Source: Timema cristinae (taxonomy: Eukaryota; Arthropoda; Insecta; Phasmatodea; Timematidae). Taken from it: DNA of 64,000 nt. Below are positions 23,401 to 38,400 of the stretch, one piece after another. Location of the stretch: the NCBI GenBank assembly GCA_039000515.1, contig JBCFYV010000024.1, positions 18,138,041-18,202,040 of the forward strand, read 5' to 3'. The stretch's first letter is position 1. The number at the start of each line of letters is the position of its first letter. The notes under the pieces were generated by a model. That model was not told where the DNA came from and ran no database searches. It saw only the letters and a list, made by a program, of their open reading frames with translations. Both the position numbers and the translations under genes were made by a program.

Positions 23401-26400
23401 TTTTAACTCAACAAATTTGACTAACCTAATATTTTCAACTGCTTATTGTTTTGACATAGGTAACTTTACCTACTTAACAAATCAACTTAATCAAACTTAG
23501 CCTACATTTACTATAGTATCTCTAAAAGTTGTGACTATATTTCATGATGGAGCTGGATGAATTTTAAAATAATAATAATAATAATATATTCTTTAGATCA
23601 GATATAAAAAAACTAAAAACTATTTTCATTTATTTAAAAAAATGTTATAGGATAGGCCTAAATGTGGTTGAAATTAATATTTTGATTCATGAAAACTTCC
23701 ATCACTGAAGCACTTCTATTTATCTTCTATACACTATGGTTCTTATTCCATCTTTACTAGCAGTAACTACCATCACATCTTAACTTGCAGTGATTTCTAT
23801 TCATCCTTTAAGCATCCATGATTTCTATTCCATTTTTGTTAGCAGTGACTTCGATTTATCTTCTAAGCAATATGATTTATATTTCATCTTTACTAGCAGT
23901 AAATACCATAATATCTAAACTTGCAGTGACTTCTATTTATCACATAAGCACTATGATTTATATTTCATCTTTACTAGCAGTAACTACTATTACATTTAAA
24001 CTTGCAGCGACTTATAATTATCTTATAAGTACTATGATTTCTATTTCATCTTGTTAGCAGTAACTGCCATCATATTAAAACTTACAGTGACTTCTATTTA
24101 TCTTTTAAGTACTATTTCTATTCCATCTTTACTAGCAAAAACTACCATCACACCTTAGCTTGCAATGATTTCCATTCCATTTTTAAATTATAATAACTTA
24201 TATTCCACCTTAGCATAGGCCTATAGCTACTTTCATCCCATCTATAGTTGTGATGATTTTAATCCCATTTTAACTCGCGGTGATTTCCATTCTATTTCAA
24301 CTTGTGGTGACTTCAACCTCACTAAGTATACCTGACATACAACCACATATAGCAAACTCTTGGACTAGTAACCCACAAGTTGTTTTATTGTTATTGCTTT
24401 AACAAGCACTTAGCACAAAATTTATGGGTTCTTGGGAGCAGGGCCATCGCGCCGGGGGTGGGGTAGGCGTGGGTTGGGGGTCGTCCCCCCCCTCCCCCCC
24501 AATGTTGGTTGAAAGCTTGAAAGTTGGGAATTTTGTGAGATTTGAGATCTGGAGTTGAGAAATTCTAGGCTTATTCTGTACCCCATTACTTTCTATTATG
24601 AAAGTCCTTAACCACAGACTTGTACAGACAAATTTAAAATTTTCCAACTGTTGATCCCTACTCTACAAAAAATCCCAACTTCAAAAATCGTCAAACATTT
24701 AAAGGAGATTCATTGTTTAGTAGATTATAGAAATCTTAGTTAGTCAAGTAGTCTAGTAGCGCCGTTGTCAGTAGGCAGAGACAACAGCTGATGAGTGTAT
24801 GCCAAATGCTAGAGTCAAAATAAATGGTGCAACAAGGAGGGTGGAGGAAGGGGGACAATCAAGCCATTTATGCCCCCTCCCATTCAATAATAAAATAATT
24901 TTGATACAAGTTTAAAGTCTATGAAGTATCACCATAATTAAAGCACTGAAGATAGTTCTACATCATAGCCTAAATTTTAAGACTATAACTAAGACTTAAT
25001 ATTCAAAAGGAATACCTTCATATACCTACATTAATGTACCCCTAAAATTCTCATTTCGAAAATAAATTCAAAAATAATAACTTTTATGTATTACTTGCTA
25101 GTCCTAACCAACCATCAAAGTAAGTTTATGAGTGTTCCACTAGCCAAATGACTAAATTTCAACATCAAAACAATCAAATTAATGTGTTGAAGCATAAAAC
25201 CTAAAAGAAATGGACCATGGTTAAAACTCAGTACATATTATACCTCGATATATTTGTTTATATTTTCAGAGGTTTTTCGGCCTTCATAGCGGTGATGCTG
25301 GTTATTGGAACTGGCTATGACTTGTACCTGGAGCACAAGAGCACTCATTCTTTCTCTAATAACATCTCATATGAAATAGCTCGAATCGGACAGCCAGCGA
25401 TAAACAAAGCCGAGTGTCTGGATCCTGCTAAAGGGCTGACAGTCACCAGTAATAACAATAACATCAGTAATGGTAGGTTACAACACATTAACTCAAGCAC
25501 TTAAAGTTTTGATACTGTCAAATGTTTATAACTACCAAACTGAGGAAAAATGGCGCCAAACGGCTATATTAAATAAACAATGAAGGGGAAGATAGAAGGG
25601 CAAGACCCACATACTAACCAGGCCTCAACTAGGCCTCAAATAGCACAATTAAAACACATAATTATGTTATTTTCTGGGTACATTAGTTCCCTTCTTCTGC
25701 TGAAGAAGGGATCTGAAGTACCCCGATAATTAGCAGAAGAAGAGGACTAATGTACCCAGAAAATTACATAATTATGTGTTTTGTTGTTGTAATTGGGCTC
25801 TTTGAGGCCTACAGTTTTCTGGTAAGTGTGTAGGTCTTACCCTTCTTCCTATTTTCAATGTTTATTTAACTATCAAACTGGTCGATGTCATAACAAAGCA
25901 GCTGTAGATTCATTACAAACTTTACTAATATTCAATTTTCAAGTTACCATAAACAAACATACAGCCCACATTGAAGGTGTTCTTGGTCTCATGATTTAAT
26001 GGATTTATTTTGATGTGGAGGTATAGGTTTGAATCCTAACCAGGTGTTCTGAGGGAAGATTTTCATAAATAGTTTGCCATTTCTCCTTGACCTTCCTCAT
26101 ATGTACCCTATAAATGTAAATATATGAATAGCCTGGGTCGGTAGCGAGACACAACGCACAGATGTTTTAAATAAAAAGCTTTTTTTATCACCCTGTCTTA
26201 TTACCTGTTCAGGTTCAGGGTTTCAATCTGTTACATGATAATTACTCTAATGAGGTAGGGATCAGTAAGGAAGCATTTTAGAGGTAATCTTCCAACATCT
26301 ACATGGAAGTAGAGAGAGAAATCCCTTAGGAAAAACCATCCTCAATATACCTTACCGGCATTCAAACCCCGGTCTCTCCACTATCACCAGACCAGTCTAT

Positions 26401-29400
26401 CACAAGACCGTTCAACCATTGAAGTGAGTGGTTATTATTTAGGCTCTCAAAAAAATAGAAATGATACATTATAAAGTACCCAATTTCACACTTGAATTAA
26501 ATGTTGATAGCCGCCATTTGTTTCGTGTTTAACACCAGCAAAAATCGACCTTAGGGGTCTTGTGGTAAAGTGTTCGCCTCAAGACCTAGTGTTCATGGGT
26601 TCAAGCTCAGCCGGGGTCGATGGATTTTTACAGAACAATATAAACTTCAACTTCCTTCAGAGGGGAAGTAAATTCGTCATTCTCATGTTGATTGTACCGT
26701 GTAAAGTGCCCTAAAAGGTATGTAAAAATATTTTTCCCGACAAAATTGGTAAACCCTATAATCTTGCTCATAAAAATTCTCGTGTGATGATATAATAAGA
26801 CGATTCAGAAAGTGAAAGTTAAATACCTCAAATAAATAAAGTACACCAGCAAACTTTAGTCCAGCAATTATTATTAGTTTTTATCTTCCTTACTCAGATA
26901 ATGTTGAGATATTTATTTTCACTGTGAAAAATAATATCCCAATGTCAAGCTATGAAGGTTTAAAATTATTTACACTAACCCTCAAACCAATTTTTTGGTA
27001 CAGTTACTGTTTTTATTATTTCAGAGATGAAGGAGAGTAATGGAAACATTGCAATTTATAACAGAGTATATGCAATGAAGTATTGCCACCACAGAACATT
27101 GAAGACACACCCCAGTTAAGTAAGTTACCTACCAGACAATTTCAAGATAAAGTACTGTACACTTATGAATTTAGAATAAAATAAATCAGTAGAATGGTAC
27201 AATAATATTGCAAGGAATATATCATAAAATGGTTATGTTCTAAGTTTTTTATGAAACGTGGAAAACATTGGTGAGTCAATATGAGCTTGTAACCGGTTAT
27301 ATCAAAGAGCACTACAGTTGTTAAAGTGCTATTTACACCGTTGGTCAAAAATGGGGCTAAATCCTAAATAGGTGTTAGTCTAAGGGGGGTGTTTTTACTC
27401 ACACAACTCATCAATTTAGTTTCTCCATCTTATCTATTTACCTTCATTCCTACCTCTTAAATTATTTGTTAAATGTACTAATTTAAAACTACCAGTATTT
27501 ATAGAATACTTCAAATATTAAAAAGTCAGGCTTTCATCTTTTAGTTACATAAGGTACCTATTAAATAAATAAATAATTAATCAATCAATAAATAAAACTT
27601 AAGACAACATTTCCAGATCTTTATGCATATTTGAAAAATAATTAAGAAATTAAATATTTATGTGTTTCAATGTTTTGCGTTTGTAATATGCTGCCCACAC
27701 TAATATTGGAATTATTTATTGATAAGAATAGGCAATGGATTGTTATTATGTTGAACTGTTAACTATATTAGAAATTATAATAAAAAATGCATTGTTGGTG
27801 CTAGAAAAAGAATATTTGCTAAAGAAAATAAGGTACTGTACATGATAATGGTGCCTATTAATGATTTGTGTGCACCATTTTATATCTTTTTGACAGTTTT
27901 GCCATGAAATCTAAAAATTTACATGTTTTTGTTTGGTAGTCACATTAATTTAAGTATTATGTTATTTATAAGTTATACCTGAATGGCTGTTAAACCTGGG
28001 TGGTTTTTCCTAAATGGTTTTAAAATATCCCTCCATGCAAATGTGGGTACATTTTCTTTAAACTCAACCTTTCCTATCCCTAACACAATTGTGTAAATTA
28101 GTACATAGGGCTGTAACCCAAGCAGGTAGTAAGATGTGATGGTAAAATAACCAACAACCTAAACACTATATGCAGGGTCGGTAATGCGGTTCCTCTCTTA
28201 TCAGATTTTAGGTGCCCGCCTTATATTTTGTAATTTTTTTTAAAAATAGTTTAGTTGATAAATAAAAGGATGGTTGCCGAGTATTATTTGAAATTCAACT
28301 TCATTGTTATGTAGTCCCCACTAGTCCTATATTTATTATTCAATTAATATCTTCATACATAAGTTTTTAACAATAAGCTTACTCTGTAACATGCCTCAAA
28401 ATGTTAGGCTCAAATATTTAAAAGTGACAAATGATAACACTATAGTTTATGTTTTGTTTATTACATTTAAAATATTTATTTTCTCAACTTGTCACTAATA
28501 AATACATAAGTAAAAAGTAAAAATTCTAATATAAAAAATCAACATTTTTTTGGTGGCCCCAGAGTAAAACATATTTTGGTAAATAGCTCTTCATTCTTAA
28601 AAGGTGTCTGACCCTTGCTATATAGTATAACAAATTATTTATTATAATTTTAAAAATGAAACATTTGTATAGTAACATTCCATGAAAGCCATTTTTACAA
28701 TTCCTGGTTAAATCCTTTGTTGATTAATCAAAAGCATTGACTATGTGAATGACTTGAAGGTAGAATCATAGATGGAAATGAGCAAGAGTTTAACAATGCA
28801 AGAAGACATTGTGAAGGTGATCCTAAGTGTAAGTACTCAACAATAGGGGTGTGTGAAGGTCACTTTTTAAATGTGAAGTCAAGTTGTAGCTTAGCTTGAA
28901 ACCTTCAAAGCAGAATATCATGTTTTTATTGCTGTAACATAATACTACTTTTAATTTCCAAACTATCCATTAAGTGCATATAGACAATGCCAGATTTAAG
29001 ACGGGGAGGGGGAAATCACTTTGGGGCCCTCACAAACTCCCACAAGAAAGACAACATTTCTAATTTTATATTGTACATGCCTTCTTGTTTTGTGCCTACT
29101 TGTGATATACTTCATGAAATGGACTTTAAATACATTATTTACATGTTTGCTGCAAAGAAAGTAAGGAACGTTGCTATGTAGTGAGTGTTTTAATGAAGTC
29201 TTTATTTAGCTTACTTCCTTTTACTCTGTTACAATTATATTTTTTTAAATCAGTTGCTTGGTTTTTACCTTTCCTCAGACACACTATGATGTAATTTACA
29301 CAGGTTTATTGGACCTCCCTACTGTATGCCGCACCGAGGCCCCCAAATTCTTAAATCCTTCACTGCATTTAGGTAAAGAGAAATGTGTAATAAACAAAAC

Positions 29401-32400
29401 ACATTATTGTTATTTTATGGTGACACATCTGAATTTATCTGAGCTTACATTATTGATGTCATTTAATCACTAGTTGGCTGTAAAATACTGTTTGGTAACT
29501 GTTCTAAAAATAATTACATGTTGAGATATATATAGTGAGTTTTTTCAAATCTGCTCATAATGTATCATAGTTTTCTTTTTACTTCGAATTGCTTCAAAGA
29601 TGCGAAGGCTTATGAGGTCAAAGCAAAGGATATTTGACCTTTAACTTCAACATTTTGAAGCTTCGCATGACCCTACTTGACAATGATGCAAACCTCTTTG
29701 TGAACTCATTCCTATAGGCATATGGTCTGAGGTGGTGTTGTCATTCTCTGTGCGTCTCAACCTGAAGACTATCTGTGACCAGACTGTTGGTGAGGACACC
29801 ATTCCAACCATTCATGGGCTGAGATCCATCAGTATGGCTTGGGTCATCCTCGGACACACTTGCATTGGGGCCTTCAAATTCTCAGGTAACATGAAAGATA
29901 GAATAGGAAACTGGATATTTTCTTAATAGTCCATGAGTCTATAAATGGAAAAAACTTTTTAACCAAAATAAATAACGACCTTAGTTAAATCCAGTCTAGA
30001 CGTTAGACAAATTGATAAAAAGAGTATTCACTTGGCATTTTTAATTAGGATTAAAACCAAATATTCATAGACGTAGAGTAGCAATGCTAGAGTAATCTTG
30101 GCTACAACAATTTTGAGTGGCATTGATAAGATAGAACACATATCAGCTAATGGATTAGAATTGGGGCCCTAGAATTAACTAGTTTTATTAATATTTTTAC
30201 TAATCTATACATACTAAGTTTTATCTAAATGATTTTAATGATATTGACATGATATGCAGAGAAAATAATTATGGATCATCATTGTGGAATTCGATTAAAT
30301 AGATCAACAACGGACCAGATCTTTATTATTCAGCAAATATTGGAAAAAGTGTGAATACAACATTATGGTACATCAATTATATATTTTAAAAAGGCCCATG
30401 ATTCAATTCAAAGAAACAAATTATATGAAATTTTAGTCAAGTTTGGGATACCCAAAAAACTTGACAAGCCAATTGAGGTATGTTTGGCTGATACGCGCGT
30501 GGTAGGGTACGAGTTGAATGTCCCTTATCAGATACTTTCTTAATACATAATGAGTTGAAACAAGGATACGCACTTTCTCCATTACATTTTAATTTAGCCT
30601 TATAGTATTCTATTAGAGTAATGAGGCATGGAGGCATGAGATTAAACGGTACAATGGAGCTATTACGATACATTATTATTAGCACCGCGTCTTACTACCC
30701 GTTCAGGTTATACACACTTACGCTAATGTGTAGTGGTAGGGTGATTGCGAGATGAAATTGAGGGCCTACAGTTTAACGTGGAATCCAACCACGGTGGAGA
30801 CCTGGCATTTTATACATTCACAAGCTGTGATTAATACACATCTTGTCAGAGGTGAAGGAAGGGTTTGGTAATCAGATAAACCTGTGCCGGACCAAGGATT
30901 GAACCTCAGACATTAGGATACACAGATGATTTAGCTTTGTTAGGAGATAGTAAGGAGGAAGCTGTTGCAAGAAATATAGCTGTGCTCAGGGTATTGACTG
31001 GAAAATCCAGTGTGAAGAGACCATTGGGAAGACATAAACGGAGATGGGAGGATAATATTAGAATGAACCTGAATAAGATAGGGCGTGATGAGGTAGACTG
31101 GATAAAAGTGGCTCAAGTAGGCATTGGGTTTGATGAGGTGGACTGGATTGAACTAGCTCAAGATAGGGATAGAGTGTAATGAGGTGGACTGGATAGAACT
31201 AGCTCAGGATAGAGATAGGTGGCATATTTTCGTGAGTGCGCCAATGAACTTTGGACTTCCTATTGTCATAGAGTAAGTACAGATGTGCATTCTTTCACCC
31301 ATAAATTGGTCCAACAGCATAACACAATATAAATATATACTTGTTAGGAATTGCGCAACTCTCTTTATATACTCTTGGGAGTATTTAGTGAACATCTTTA
31401 ATTTTATAGACCAATATAAATTATAATAAAGTAACACACAATCACCATGAAACATTATTTTGTTATACATGAAAGGGCCAGGAAATAATTATAAGATATT
31501 TGAGTTTTGTAATTTAACATAAAAATATAGGTTTCTATAGAATGTGTTTTTAAAGAATATATTTATTTTACCTTTTCAGATAATATGGAATACCGAGGAT
31601 TGGTCGAAAAGAATTTTTGTTTCAAACCATCAGCAATGGAGCTTTCTCAGTCGACACATTTTTTTTCATCAGGTGAGACTTTTACATTTTATGAAGGACT
31701 GGGGAATGTGCAATGAACACTTCTGTCACATAGAGTACTATATTTGTTTGATATACAATTAATGTAACATCCACATTGGTGGCCATATGGTCTAAGGTGC
31801 TACTCTTGCAACAAACTAGACTGCTGATGATTGGGAGATCACGGTTCGATTCCTGTCGGGTATAGAGGGTGGTTTTCACTCTCCATCCACGCAAACTGGT
31901 TACTTAGTATAATATTCAACCTTCCTAATCCTAACATATGACTGTAATTAGTACATAGGCATAATCCAAAATGGTAGTCAAGATCATTGATAAAAAAATA
32001 TCCTGGAATTGATTGACAATCAAGTTTTAAATTTATAACGGTTTGTGTTTGTCACAGTGGTGTCTTGGTGTCATTCCTGTATTTCCGGACAGTAGCAAAG
32101 ATTGACGTCACAAAGCTCACAATGAGCACAGGAGTTCTATCCAACTTCATGCAATTCTTAGGATTGCTTGGATACAGATTTCTACGGTAAGAAAAATTAT
32201 CACACCAACATCATTGATACATTTTATTTTCTATTTTCATCAGTCTAAAGTTCAATTCAAAGAATTTGATAATGTAGTTTAATTTGTTTTGTAACTTTAT
32301 GAACAATAAATAATAAAATCTTAGTGTAATATAATTTACTTTGATTCCAGAAACATAATTTGATATTTAAAGATACAAATTATCCCTGAGAAATTAATTG

Positions 32401-35400
32401 AATAAAATATATTGGTAAGATGAATTTTATATTACACAATGAATCATTTGTTTAATATATATTGGTGAGTTTTATTTCAAGTTTCAACTGAAATGATGTA
32501 TTTTACATTAAATACCACTTACCAATTAGTCCCTTTGTATTGATGAAGAGAAATGTATGTATTAGACTAACATCCATTCCTATTTAGATTGTAACTTTGT
32601 TAGATACTAGACCATTCATTGTACAGGGTGAGGGCAGAACCAATTAGATGACTTATGCTAAGGAAAGTGATGGACAACATTCTGAGGTTTGCCTGAAATC
32701 TGGTGAAGCTTACCTGAGTGACATTATCTTCAAAAAGTGAAAAAAGTTTGGTGTATAACTTGCTTTTATTTAGCTGAATATTTACTTTCCAATGAAAGTG
32801 TTAGTTTTCAAATTACTAATAGTTTAATTGTTTTGGTCCCACGCTGTATATTGGCCTAAATCTTGAAATTTTAGATGTTGCAATGCTACCCATGAGGCGA
32901 AATGATTAATAAAGTTCATGCAATGTGTAAGTAGAAAGACTATTTAAATTCAATAATTTAAGAAGGGTATCTTCATTTCTATTTTCATGACATAAAGTAA
33001 CCTTCCAAGATATTTTTAATAATAACTTCCATCGTCCTTGGTGTGTTGTCCCACACTATGGTGCTATTTGTACCATTCCTTGTGACCTTTTATTTTATTG
33101 GGGCCGTGTAGTAAAAGAATGACTTTTTCAATACATTTATTATATTTTTTATACATTGAATGTTTGAATAGTGTGGCTTGCAACCTATCTACTCAGTACA
33201 TGTCTAGATTTAACTATGTTTGCATTCTTTAAAATAAAGACTGACAGAGTTAGTAACTAAATCTGTTACTATGGTATTTTCTTAAAAATTGGGTTTGCAA
33301 AACACATATACATGCTTAACTCCCAATATTAATTTCAATAGACTGGGGTGAGCTGTATTACCTCCCCAAGCTACATTTGTCTTGTATCCTTAAATTGTTA
33401 AAGAATAAGCGTTCTCTGCTAATCAGAGGGGCTTATGCTTAGTGGTTATAAACTATTTTAAAAGTGTAATGCGAAAGAAACAAATAGGAGTGTGCAAAGT
33501 CCACTTTTTCAATTTTAAGCAAAGTCAAATTGAATGGTATGAGGAAGAAAAACAAAAAAGTATGTGTGTTTTTAATCTAAATAATTTTTTTGGCAAAGCT
33601 TCGTAACTGTTAAATTTGGAATTTTACTTTCTAATCAAAGTCAAAGTGAAAGAATATTCAAAGGTCAAAGTTTTTCAAGCTTCGCACATTCCTAAAAACA
33701 AAAATTTCCTGGAATTCTGGGTCTTCAGGCGTTCAAAAATACTATGTACCGACAGGTGGGAGCTACTCAGGACTTAAGTTTGACACAATATTAAATTCAA
33801 ATCTATGAAAACATTCATATTTCCTTTCTTAAATAACCTTATAACTTTGGGTTTAAATAAGAGTGTTTCCATCTAAAGAGTAAATAAGTCGTTATATATT
33901 ACAAGAGGGTCTTCTGCAAGACATCATAGAAAGCATGGATGAGGGAAAGAGGAGCTTAAGAAGGAAGAGGATTACAATATTAGATGCCTAGAAGGAAAGA
34001 AGAAAATTCTGGGAGCTGAAGGAAGAAGTAGAATACAGGAGGTATTGGTGGTCTAGGTTCACTCACGTAAGGTAGAATACCTCATAATAAAGTAATATAG
34101 CTGGTATCACTGTGTCATTACAAGTAATCAATTGATCAGATTGTGATATGTTTCGCCCTAGCCTGACTGTGCCCTACATGTTTGTGTTGGGCTTGGCGGA
34201 GGTCTCCATGAAGTGGTTCTACTTCAACTCAGTATTTGAGCCACACACCTTGGACCATATCAACTGTCCCAACTACTGGTGGAGGAACCTCCTTTACATC
34301 AACACATTGTTTCCTGTGGAGGATATGGTCAGTAGTGAACACTATGTAGTAGTTATAATGGGCGTGTGAATTACTATTTACACATCTTAACACCATTGAA
34401 ATTTAAATCTATATCTCAATTTTTCAAATTTTGGCTAAAAATTTTTTTATAATTTTTTAATAACAAGTGAACATTTTATTAAAGATATTTTGACACATGT
34501 TTTTAATATTATGTAAAACAACAAATATTATTAAGTTTAGCAGAAGAGTGAAATGACAAACAAGGTTATTTCAACTTTGCTGTATTGGAATAATATTGGA
34601 GGCGAAGGGTCAGAGTAAAGAGGATCTATTGAGATGGCAGCAATGGGAGCTGTTCTATAGGTGTGTAAGAGACTTGCTATGGAGAAGAGAAGTGCTCTTG
34701 GTGTAAGGAAGTACTATATAGGGTGTAATTTGTACCTATAGTCACAAATGCAGCAGAAAAATGGATATTACATTTAAGAGAGACCAGGAAAATGGATGCC
34801 ATGGGGATTAAGTTTGTGAGAAGCATGTTAGCTGTCATGAGGTGTGACAGGATTAGGACTGAAGTTATCAAGTGTGGTTACAGGAAGTTAATGAGATAGA
34901 AGAAGGAAGTAAAGCTGAGATGGTATGGTCATGTAATGAGGATGGAAAAAAGAGTATGCCAAAGATTATTATTATTATTATTGTTTAAAGGCCCATCGAC
35001 ACATCGAGGTCATTAGGGCCTTGAAATATATTATAAACATAATAAAATCCCCGTAGGGGAAAGAGATAAAACATTCACCATCTGAGACACTCCATAGGAG
35101 TTCTCAAATGGGCTCTTGGTATAAATTAAGTGATACACCTGCTAAAAAAAAACCACAAGTGTATCACTCCAATAAAAAGACAAAACAAACATATTAAAAT
35201 ATAACACGTTAAAATGACACAACATGTTAAAATTATAATACGTTAAAAAGACAAAACAACATGTTAAATTGTAATAAAACTGTTAAAAAGATCTCAATAT
35301 GAGATAATATCCAAAAGAGCCACTTTATAAAAGTGACTCAAATGGCATTAAAAAGATCCGCCTGGCGTATAAAACGGAGTAAACAAATAACTCCATCCGC

Positions 35401-38400
35401 ACTATCGCGTAATAAAAAACGTAAGTCACCTTTAAAATCAAGAGCCAGACGGATAGGGGCTAGTTTGCGACACTCCACCAAAATGTGATGCACACTAAGG
35501 GGAGTATCACAAAACTCACACACTGGAGGTGGATCCCCTCTCAGTAAAAAACTATGGGTCAATGAAGTATGCCCGACGCGGAGTCTCGTCACGATGACCT
35601 CCTCTCTTCTAGACTTTCGTATAGAAGAGGGCCATCGCGATACACCGTCCCTGATGGACCGCAGCTTGTTCTGAGCAGGGGTCGAGACCCACTGCGCGTG
35701 CCAGGTGCGTAAGACTCCACGCTGAACATAACCATTTAGATCTAAAAACAGGACACCCAGACTCGCCTCCGGAGCAGGCGTGCTGCCTCCTTGGCTGCCT
35801 GGTTCGCCAGTTCATTTCCTGGAAGACCAGCGTGACCAGGAATCCAATAAAAGGCGAGCCGGGTGCTTAGTGAATCAATTTTAAAAATTTGTTCATGTAT
35901 CATCTGCACGAGGGGATTCCAGGAGTAGAGAGTGGACAATGCCAACAGAGCACTCATGGAATCCGTGCAGATGAGGACAGAACGCAGATGAGGACAGAAC
36001 GGTGACTACTTCGGTATACAAAACACAAAGATTTAAAAATGGCATATAATTCAGCTGTAAAAACACTGGTTTCAATAGGTAAACCAAATTTAAAATTGGA
36101 TCCTTCCACAACAAAAGCACATCCCACGGAGACTCCAGATTTAGAGCCATCAGTGTAGATGCGCTCAAATCCGTGAAAGCGAGTGGAGAGGAGCTCATTA
36201 AAGGTCCTCTCATATACAAAGTTTGGGGTGGTCGCTTTAGGGAACTTGGCAAGATCAAAATGGCATTTCGGGGGGCGTATCTTCCAGGGAGAAACTCGAC
36301 CTGGTGATGTGGGGATAGCCTTTGGCAGGACTATCCCACACGTGTCAAAAACCGATAGCATCCGGATCCCAATCAGCCTTGTACTACGCCATTTAGTTTC
36401 ATACAAGACACGGCTAGGGGGATGAAATACAGGGCGGTAAGCAACATTATTTGGCATGCAATGCAGTTTCGACACGTAAGATGCCAGGAGGTAAGACCGC
36501 CGGTAAGAAAGAGGGGGCTCACCGGCGTCAGCACAGATGCTGACGACTGGACTGGTACGAAAAGCACCAGTAGCCAGTCGAATGCCAGCATGGTGGACGC
36601 TATCGAGCATCTTTAACGCCGAGGGTCTAGCGGAACCATATACAAAACTGCCGTAATCAAGTTTTGATCTCACCAAGGCTCTATAGAGGTGCATCAAGGT
36701 TTCCCTATCAGCACCCCAAGAGCGACCACTCACAACTTTAAGTAAATTCAAAGCTTTAATACACCTCGCTTTCAGGTCTTTGATGTGGGGGATCCAAGTT
36801 AGTTTAAAATCGAATAAAAGTCCCAGGAACCTTACGGTCTCGGAGACAGGTAAAACAACATTGTTCATTAAAATATTGGGGGCTGGCTGTATTCCGCGTA
36901 ATCTATGGAAGTGGACGAAAGTCGTCTTGGCCGCAGAGAAACGAAAGCCATTACGAGATGCCCACAACCATAGATTGTTTACAGCGAGTTGTATCTGTCA
37001 TTCAGCCCTGTGGAGACTTGATGAACTGCAATAAATTGCGTAGTCATCCACAAAAAGGCATGAACGAACAGGTAAGCGCACGTTGTCTACAATGCTATTT
37101 ATAGCAATAGCGAACAACGTACAGCTCAAAGGACTGCCCTGTGGGACCCCATTTTCTTGAATAAAAGCATCGGATAAGGTGTTGTTTAACCTTACTCGAA
37201 AGTTTCTATCTGACATAAAATTAGCTATAAAAATAGAGAGGTTCCTCCGGAACCCCCAATTAAAAAGGTTTTTTAAGATGCCATAACGCCATGTGGTATC
37301 GTACGCCTTCTCCAAATCAAAGAAAACAGCCAAAAGATGCTGTTTATGAAGAAAGGCGTCACAAACAGCAGTCTCAAGACGGACGAGATGATCCACCGTG
37401 GATCGGTTACGGTGAAAACCACATTGAATATTGGATAGCAGATTGCGGGATTCTAAACACCATATAAGTCGTTTATTTACCATTTTTTCTAATATTTTGC
37501 ATACACAGCTAGTTAAGGCTATCGGTCTATAACTAGTTGGTTCTAATTTATCCTTGCCACTTTTATATATTGGGATAACGGTTGCTTGCCTCCACAGTGT
37601 TGGGAATTGACGAGATTCCCAAACACAATTGTAGAAGTCTAAGAGGAACGCCCGTCCAGCAGGGGACAGTTGGCGCAACATTTCGTAATGGATATCATCC
37701 GGGCCAGAAGTTGTATTGCCCGCCTGGGATAGGGCATAGGTAAGTTCCTCTTTACTAAAGGGGGAGTTATAATCCTCCCCCCGACTTTGGCCAAAATCAA
37801 TAGTAAGGCGCTCGATGCTGCGCTTATGCACCGCGAACTCGTTAGAGTAGCTCGCAGTGCTAGAAATAGCGGCGAACATCGAGCCCAATACATTGGCGAC
37901 CTCCACAGGGGAGGAGACAAGCGAACCGTTAGACATGAGGGCAGGTATACTATTAATGGAATTTTTGTTACCACTTAATTTACGTATATTGTCCCAAACC
38001 TTAGTTGTGGGAGTGGTAATTGTAAGGGTAGAAATAAACTGTCTCGAAGAATCTCTTCTGCTTTCTCGAATAACACGGCGAGCTCGAGCACGTAGAATCC
38101 GGAATGTTTCCAGATTCTCCAAAGTTGTACGTCGATGAAAGAGGCGAAGGGCCCTTCGACGATCAGAGACAGCCAACCGACACTCCTCGTTCCACCAGGG
38201 AACAGGACGGTGGCGCGGATTTAGGGATGGAAGCACTCGCCGCCGCGATGACCGTCGAAGTAAAATGCCCAGCCTTAATATCGACGTCAGGATGTTGGGA
38301 TTCACCAAATACAGCGAGCTCACGGAATCTATCCCAGTCAGCACGTTTTAGCACCCATTGGGGTATCCGCGCTGTACTGGGAGGATCTTCAAGTGGTGAG

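Noticed and set aside
29279..29371. additional NRF exon ([20 protein letters not shown])
   Set aside because: The phase-0 acceptor does not fit exon 4 (phase 1), exon 4 joins exon 5 directly, and the text has no family counterpart.
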